Source: Bacteroidia bacterium
Lineage (GTDB): Bacteria > Bacteroidota > Bacteroidia > Flavobacteriales > Flavobacteriaceae
Direction: 5' to 3'
DNA: 46,920 nt
NCBI GenBank assembly: GCA_030427985.1
Contig: JAUIBH010000022.1
Location: 1-46,920 of the forward strand
Numbering within the stretch: the first letter of the stretch is position 1; each line of letters starts with the position of its first letter. Under the pieces are notes generated by a model. It did not search any database, was not told the origin of the DNA, and was given only the letters and a program-made list of their open reading frames with translations. Both the position numbers and the translations under genes were made by a program. Of this stretch, positions 42,350 through 46,920 are shown in pieces.

Positions 42350-43357
42350 ATGATCAGACTTTTACGTTCCAAAATAGTATTGGCCCTTTCCTTAATGGTG
42401 TTGGTGCTTACATTTGGAGTGATAGGATACAAATTACTGGCGGACTACACCTGGATAGAGGCGTTCTATATGACCATTATCACGGTCACTACCGTTGGTT
42501 TCTCAGAAGTTAGGCCGCTGGATGCCGAAGCAAAGATTTTTACCGTATTTTTAATCGTAACAAGTGTTTTTATCTTTGGTTTTGCCATTTCTGTGGTAAC
42601 CGAATATTTATTGGCAAGAAATTCCATTGAAGCATTAAAAAAGAAGAGAGTGAAAAAACAGATAGATAGCCTATCCAATCATGTGGTAGTTTGTGGTTTT
42701 GGTAGAAATGGGATGCAGGCTGCCGAAAAGTTGATGGCCTATAAAAAACCCTTTGTGGTAATAGAAAAGGACAAAGAGATCATTGAGCGCTATGCTGAAG
42801 AGGTTTTGTTTGTGGAAGGGGATGCCAATGAAGATGAAACCTTGCTTCAGGCCGGAATTGATCGGGCCCATTATTTGATTACGGCCGTGCCCGATGATGC
42901 CGCCAATCTGTTCATTGTGCTCTCTGCCCGTCAATTGAACAAGAATCTCTTCATTATAAGCAGGGCATCACAGGTTACTTCCCAAAAAAAGCTCGAATTT
43001 GCAGGAGCCGATAAGGTCATCATGCCCGATAAGATAGGTGGGGACCATATGGCATCCTTGGTGGTAATGCCCGATTTGGTCACTTTTATGGACAAACTTT
43101 CTGTGGAAGGAGAACATACCACCAATTTGGAAGAGGTGGAAATTGAGGACTTCACAGATCAAATGGACTGTAACTCACTACGTGATTTGGACTTGCGCAG
43201 AAAAACAGGGTGTACCATAATCGGTTACATTGATCCAAATGGAACATACATCATAAATCCGGAAGCAGACCTTAAATTGGAGCCCAAAGGAAAGGTCATT
43301 GTTTTGGGTAGACCCGAACAAATACGCAAACTCAATGAAATGTTTCAGATAGGGTAG
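42350..43357 (+). CDS. Potassium channel with RCK (TrkA-N/TrkA-C) domain
   Basis: A 335-residue two-helix channel. Helix 1 is about 8-29, the pore with filter TTVGFSEV about 47-54, and helix 2 about 62-88. The cytoplasmic RCK domain starts with VVVCGFGRNGMQAAEKL (nucleotide loop at 116-121) and includes the acidic VVIEKD strand end. A TrkA-C domain fills about 255-335. The filter reads TVGFSE rather than TVGYGD. It probably opens in response to a nucleotide or ion, as in MthK-like channels. Confidence 0.92.
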   Translation: MIRLLRSKIVLALSLMVLVLTFGVIGYKLLADYTWIEAFYMTIITVTTVGFSEVRPLDAEAKIFTVFLIVTSVFIFGFAISVVTEYLLARNSIEALKKKRVKKQIDSLSNHVVVCGFGRNGMQAAEKLMAYKKPFVVIEKDKEIIERYAEEVLFVEGDANEDETLLQAGIDRAHYLITAVPDDAANLFIVLSARQLNKNLFIISRASQVTSQKKLEFAGADKVIMPDKIGGDHMASLVVMPDLVTFMDKLSVEGEHTTNLEEVEIEDFTDQMDCNSLRDLDLRRKTGCTIIGYIDPNGTYIINPEADLKLEPKGKVIVLGRPEQIRKLNEMFQIG

Positions 43358-43434
43358 TTAAAAAATTGTAAAATTTGATAGCGTTATTTTTTTTTTGGAT
43401 ATTGCCGACTTCCATAACTAACTAATACCGATAT

Positions 43435-45507
43435 ATGAAATATTTTCTTTCCCTTTTGGCCTTTGTTTCGTTGACTTTGGGTTATTCCCAAGAGTTGACT
43501 GTAAGGGGCAAAACCTATAACGTATCAAACAACATAAATGATGGGGTCATTGAGCTTTCTGTGGAAGGTGGAGTTGAACCCTATTCTTATAAATGGAGTA
43601 ATCAAAGCACACCGCTTACTTCCAAAAGAGCCCAAGGTCTGGTTGAGGGAATTCCTTACAGTGTGGTGGTTACAGATGCTGCAGGTAACTCCGTTACCCA
43701 AGAATTTAAGGTTGAAACAGAGTCCATTACCGAAGTTTTCAATGGAACAATGACCCCGGCAGTTGGTGCTTTGGGGGCTGTTTTGTTTTGGGATCCTTTT
43801 GCGGCCATCGGTATTTATGACCCTGTGGCCTATGCAGATGTTAAATTGATTGGAATACCAGATTGGAGCAATGAAACCCAAGATCGGTTTGTGGTAAAGC
43901 AATGGTTGAAGGAAGAAGGGCAAAGTGTTGCTGTGGGAGACGATATTGCAGTCATCACTGGCGACGATGCAGGGGATATTACCGTTAAAGCCTCGGCAAA
44001 AGGTAAATTGATCCATAAAACAGATGAAGGTAAGGTAATTTTCAACTCGGAAAACCCAGAACATGTTATAGAGCAAGGGGCACATTATTTTGCAGAAATA
44101 GAATACGATGAGCCCGTAGCCATGATCCATCCCAATGGAGACCCCATCGTAAAAGGAATTCCATTTATTGTGATTTGGCTTGTTTTCGGGGCCCTGTTTT
44201 TCACCCTGAGAATGGGCTTTATCAACATTCGAGGGTTTAAACATTCGTTGGATTTGGCAAAAGGCAAATACGATGACCCGGATGCACCGGGACAGGTGAC
44301 CCACTTTCAAGCATTGGCAACTGCCGTGTCTGGTACTGTTGGACTTGGAAATATAGCCGGTGTGGCCGTAGCGGTATCCTTGGGGGGTGCTGGAGCAACT
44401 TTTTGGATGATTGTATGTGGATTATTGGGAATGTCCTCCAAATTTGTAGAATGTACACTTGGGGTCAAATACCGTGATATTTTACCAGATGGTCGTGTGT
44501 TCGGGGGTCCTATGAACTATCTCCGCTATGGACTTGAAAAACGAAACTTGAAAGGATTTGGAAAAGTATTGGCTGGCGTTTTTGCTGTGCTTGCTATTGG
44601 AGCCTCTTTTGGTGGAGGAAATATGTTCCAGGCCAATCAATCCTTTGAACAACTTGCAGGACAATTTCCAGCCTTGGCCGGTAATGGCTTTTGGTTTGGG
44701 GTGGTTACGGCCATTCTTGTTGGGGTTGTTATAATTGGAGGAATCAACAGTATTGCCAGGGTAACCGGAAAAGTGGTGCCGATTATGGCTTCTATCTATA
44801 TTTTGGCTGCGTTAGCCGTAATCATAATGAACATACAGAATATTGGACCCGCATTTTCTGCCATTGTAGATGGTGCTTTCAGTCCTTCTGCATTAAAAGG
44901 AGGAATTATAGGGGTTTTGGTGATTGGATTTCAGCGAGCTGCATTTTCCAATGAGGCAGGAGTTGGTTCAGCGGCCATTGCACACAGTGCCGCAAAAACA
45001 AATCATCCTCCATCTGAAGGGTTTGTGGCATTATTGGAGCCATTTATAGATACCGTAGTGGTATGTACTTTGACCGCTTTGGTGCTTATTTTTACAGGCA
45101 TGCACGAAGTGGAAGGTATGGCAGGGGCACAATTGACTTCCGATGCTTTTGGCAGCCAAATATCTTGGTTCCCTTATGTGTTGGCCGTGGCTGTGTTCCT
45201 TTTCGCATTTTCTACCATGATTTCATGGTCCTACTATGGAATGAGGGCTTGGACATACCTTTTTGGGAAGAGCAAACGATCTGAAATGCTCTACAAAATG
45301 TTGTTCTTGATATTTGTAGTGGTGGGAGCTTCGGTAAGTTTAGGGGCAGTTCTTGACTTTTCCGATATGATGATTTTGGCCATGTCCTTCCCCAATATTA
45401 TTGGTTTGTACATCATGTCTGGTGAGGTGAGGGAAGATTTGAATAACTATCTCAAAAAATTAAGATCCAATCAGCTATTTAAAAAAGCTGTTGTCGAGAA
45501 AAAATAA
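43435..45507 (+). CDS. Alanine/glycine:cation symporter with SprB-like and lipoyl-like N-terminal domains
   Basis: A 690-residue protein. Residues 243-690 are an AGCS symporter ([53 protein letters not shown]). Before it come a signal peptide (1-19), a SprB-type repeat (about 24-95; [12 protein letters not shown]), a hydrophobic segment (about 105-128) and a lipoyl/biotinyl-like barrel (about 150-224; [21 protein letters not shown]). The barrel tip reads TGDDAGDI, without the modified lysine. Normal AGCS proteins have about 450-550 residues. Transport of alanine or glycine with sodium is known for the family. Confidence 0.9.
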   Translation: MKYFLSLLAFVSLTLGYSQELTVRGKTYNVSNNINDGVIELSVEGGVEPYSYKWSNQSTPLTSKRAQGLVEGIPYSVVVTDAAGNSVTQEFKVETESITEVFNGTMTPAVGALGAVLFWDPFAAIGIYDPVAYADVKLIGIPDWSNETQDRFVVKQWLKEEGQSVAVGDDIAVITGDDAGDITVKASAKGKLIHKTDEGKVIFNSENPEHVIEQGAHYFAEIEYDEPVAMIHPNGDPIVKGIPFIVIWLVFGALFFTLRMGFINIRGFKHSLDLAKGKYDDPDAPGQVTHFQALATAVSGTVGLGNIAGVAVAVSLGGAGATFWMIVCGLLGMSSKFVECTLGVKYRDILPDGRVFGGPMNYLRYGLEKRNLKGFGKVLAGVFAVLAIGASFGGGNMFQANQSFEQLAGQFPALAGNGFWFGVVTAILVGVVIIGGINSIARVTGKVVPIMASIYILAALAVIIMNIQNIGPAFSAIVDGAFSPSALKGGIIGVLVIGFQRAAFSNEAGVGSAAIAHSAAKTNHPPSEGFVALLEPFIDTVVVCTLTALVLIFTGMHEVEGMAGAQLTSDAFGSQISWFPYVLAVAVFLFAFSTMISWSYYGMRAWTYLFGKSKRSEMLYKMLFLIFVVVGASVSLGAVLDFSDMMILAMSFPNIIGLYIMSGEVREDLNNYLKKLRSNQLFKKAVVEKK

Positions 45508-45516
45508 AAGCTACGG

Positions 45517-46383
45517 ATGAAAAAACAATCCCACTTCAAGTTCAACAAACAAGAACGAAGTGGGATTTTCTTTTTGTTGCTCATTATTTTTGTTTTCCAA
45601 GGGATATATTTCTACGTAAAAGCGCAACCTTTTAACGGAAATCCTAAGGTAGAGGTCAACACCTTGGCCCAATCACGATTGGACAGCCTTAAAAACACTG
45701 TTGAAAAAGACACCCTGAAATTATTCCCATTCAACCCCAATTACATCACCGATTATAAGGGGTATACCTTGGGAATGTCCTCTGTGGAGGTTGACCGACT
45801 ACTGACCTATAGAGCTACGGGTAGGTTTGTAAATTCTGCTGAAGAGTTTCAGGAGGTAACACAGATATCGGATTCGCTTCTTGCTACCGTTGCACCTTAT
45901 TTTAAATTTCCAAAGTGGGTGAATCAACAGAAAAATAAAACTGAAATAGGCAAGTCATCACAAGATGAAGCTGCCAAGTCCAAGTCTATAAAGGATTTAA
46001 ACAGCGCCACTGCCAAAGAGCTCAGAACTGTAAGCGGCATTGGCGAAACCTTTTCCAAGCGAATCATAAAATTTAGGGACAGGCTTGGCGGTTTTTTGGT
46101 CAATGAGCAACTGTACGATGTGTACGGATTGGAACCCGAAGTAGTAAAAAGGGCACTGGAAAAATTTCAGGTAATGGATGTGCCAACTGTTCAGAAAATC
46201 AATATTAATACTGCCACCGTGGAACAACTGTCCAGCTTAATTTATATTGACTTCAATTTAGCGCGGGAAATTGTTTCATATCGCGAAACCAATGGGGCTT
46301 TTTCCTCATTGGATGAATTAAAGGAGCTTACGTCAATTCCAGCAGATAGGATTGAGAGAATTAAGCTATATTTGACCCTATAA
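45517..46383 (+). CDS. Helix-hairpin-helix protein (ComEA-like)
   Basis: A 288-residue protein with one N-terminal membrane helix (about 17-34), so the rest lies outside the cytoplasm. Three helix-hairpin-helix-like units follow: around 84-127; DLNSATAKELRTVSGIGETF (about 161-180); and NINTATVEQLSSLIYIDFNL (about 229-248). ComEA proteins bind DNA during uptake. DNA uptake is a possible role; a simple structural role is also possible. It lies 9 bases after the symporter gene. Confidence 0.88.
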   Translation: MKKQSHFKFNKQERSGIFFLLLIIFVFQGIYFYVKAQPFNGNPKVEVNTLAQSRLDSLKNTVEKDTLKLFPFNPNYITDYKGYTLGMSSVEVDRLLTYRATGRFVNSAEEFQEVTQISDSLLATVAPYFKFPKWVNQQKNKTEIGKSSQDEAAKSKSIKDLNSATAKELRTVSGIGETFSKRIIKFRDRLGGFLVNEQLYDVYGLEPEVVKRALEKFQVMDVPTVQKININTATVEQLSSLIYIDFNLAREIVSYRETNGAFSSLDELKELTSIPADRIERIKLYLTL

Positions 46384-46393
46384 AATAGCTTGA

Positions 46394-46920
46394 ATGGTTA
46401 CGGATACCTTGTCCACGATGAACTTTGATTATTCAGAGACCCAGAAGATGGTCGCTGAATCCGCGCGGGAGTTTGCGCAGCAATACATTTTTCCCCATGT
46501 TATGGAATGGGATGAATCCCAAACTTTTCCTTTGGAAGTCTTTAAAAAGGCTGGGGAATTTGGGTTTATGGGCATCTTGGTTCCCGAAGAGCTTGGGGGC
46601 TCAGGTCTTGGGTACCACGAGTACATTGCCATTTTGGAAGAAATATCCAAGGTGGATCCAGCAATAGGGCTTTCGGTTGCGGCACACAATTCACTTTGTA
46701 CCAATCATATTCTGTCGTTTGGAAATGAAGAACAAAAACAACGTTGGATTCCCAAATTGGCTACCGCTGAATGGATAGGGGCCTGGGGGTTGACGGAACA
46801 CAATACAGGCTCGGATGCTGGTGGCATGAACACCACCGCGGTTAAAGACGGTGATTATTGGATTCTTAATGGAGCCAAGAACTTTATCACCCATGGAATA
46901 AGTGGAGATGTTGCCGTTGT
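46394..46920 (+). CDS. Acyl-CoA dehydrogenase (3' end cut by window)
   Basis: The first 175 residues of an acyl-CoA dehydrogenase. MNFDYSETQKMVAESAREFAQ, FGFMGILVPEELGGSGLGY and the FAD-binding WGLTEHNTGSDAGGMNTTA match the N-terminal and middle domains. It oxidises acyl-CoA at the alpha-beta bond and passes electrons to ETF. Start is ATG 46394 or, eight codons on, ATG 46418; the second gives the more usual N-terminus. The catalytic Glu lies beyond the window. Confidence 0.93.
   Translation, partial: MVTDTLSTMNFDYSETQKMVAESAREFAQQYIFPHVMEWDESQTFPLEVFKKAGEFGFMGILVPEELGGSGLGYHEYIAILEEISKVDPAIGLSVAAHNSLCTNHILSFGNEEQKQRWIPKLATAEWIGAWGLTEHNTGSDAGGMNTTAVKDGDYWILNGAKNFITHGISGDVAV

Noticed and set aside
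43525..44310. Long minus-strand open frame (261 codons) opposite the symporter N-terminus
   Set aside because: The opposite strand encodes a signal peptide, SprB-like and lipoyl-like domains with good family matches; this frame has none.

Overview
The window looks like a chromosomal segment from a marine-type member of the family Flavobacteriaceae (phylum Bacteroidota). The reasons are the gene content and neighbourhoods (rsfS-ftsH-LUD-cdsA-psd, pyrE beside a Nudix gene, DUF1573, DUF2851, a SprB-like repeat), the near absence of Shine-Dalgarno sequences, promoters of the Bacteroidota form TTTG-N19/20-TAnnTTTG, and moderate to low GC. I cannot name the genus from the sequence alone. No rRNA, tRNA, CRISPR array, prophage or transposase gene was seen, and coding density is very high, with no gene-free stretch over 300 bases.

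Layout. 1-4.9 kb: a cut ECF sigma factor, murB with an aminotransferase, a secreted aspartyl protease with PDZ domain, and a DUF1573 protein. 5-9 kb: valS and a membrane di-iron hydroxylase. 9-13.7 kb (minus): a six-gene operon rsfS-ftsH-LUD-cdsA-psd-ACBP, linking ribosome silencing, membrane proteolysis and phospholipid synthesis. 13.8-20.3 kb: birA, an SRPBCC gene, pyrE, a Nudix gene, an M14 peptidase lipoprotein and a PAS histidine kinase overlapping a receiver protein. 20.5-28 kb: coaD, ddl, a PASTA protein, an RluA-family pseudouridine synthase, yaaA, ppc and a UDG-fold protein. 28-36.9 kb (minus): an M20 hydrolase and a complete trp operon in the order E-G-D-(four-helix-bundle ORF)-C-F-B-A. 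36.9-46.9 kb: YceI, a MarR/nitroreductase pair, thioredoxin-fold proteins, a rhodanese, DinB, DUF2851, PspC, a potassium channel, an unusual alanine symporter with extra N-terminal domains, a helix-hairpin-helix protein and a cut acyl-CoA dehydrogenase.

The most interesting part is the trp operon. Its leader shows a full transcription-attenuation device: a consensus promoter, an 18-residue leader peptide with three consecutive Trp codons, an antiterminator strand overlapping the leader stop codon, and a U-tailed terminator just before trpE. The same operon carries four foreign-looking insertions: a four-helix-bundle ORF bounded by short inverted repeats between trpD and trpC, a cloverleaf-shaped repeat between trpC and trpF, a paired-hairpin repeat inserted in frame inside trpF (about 22 extra residues), and a related repeat between trpB and trpA. 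Further copies or relatives of these repeats lie after ppc and inside the UDG-like gene.

Four convergent gene pairs overlap at their 3' ends, and the divergent pyrE and Nudix start codons are only 7 bases apart, so regulatory sites often lie inside neighbouring genes.
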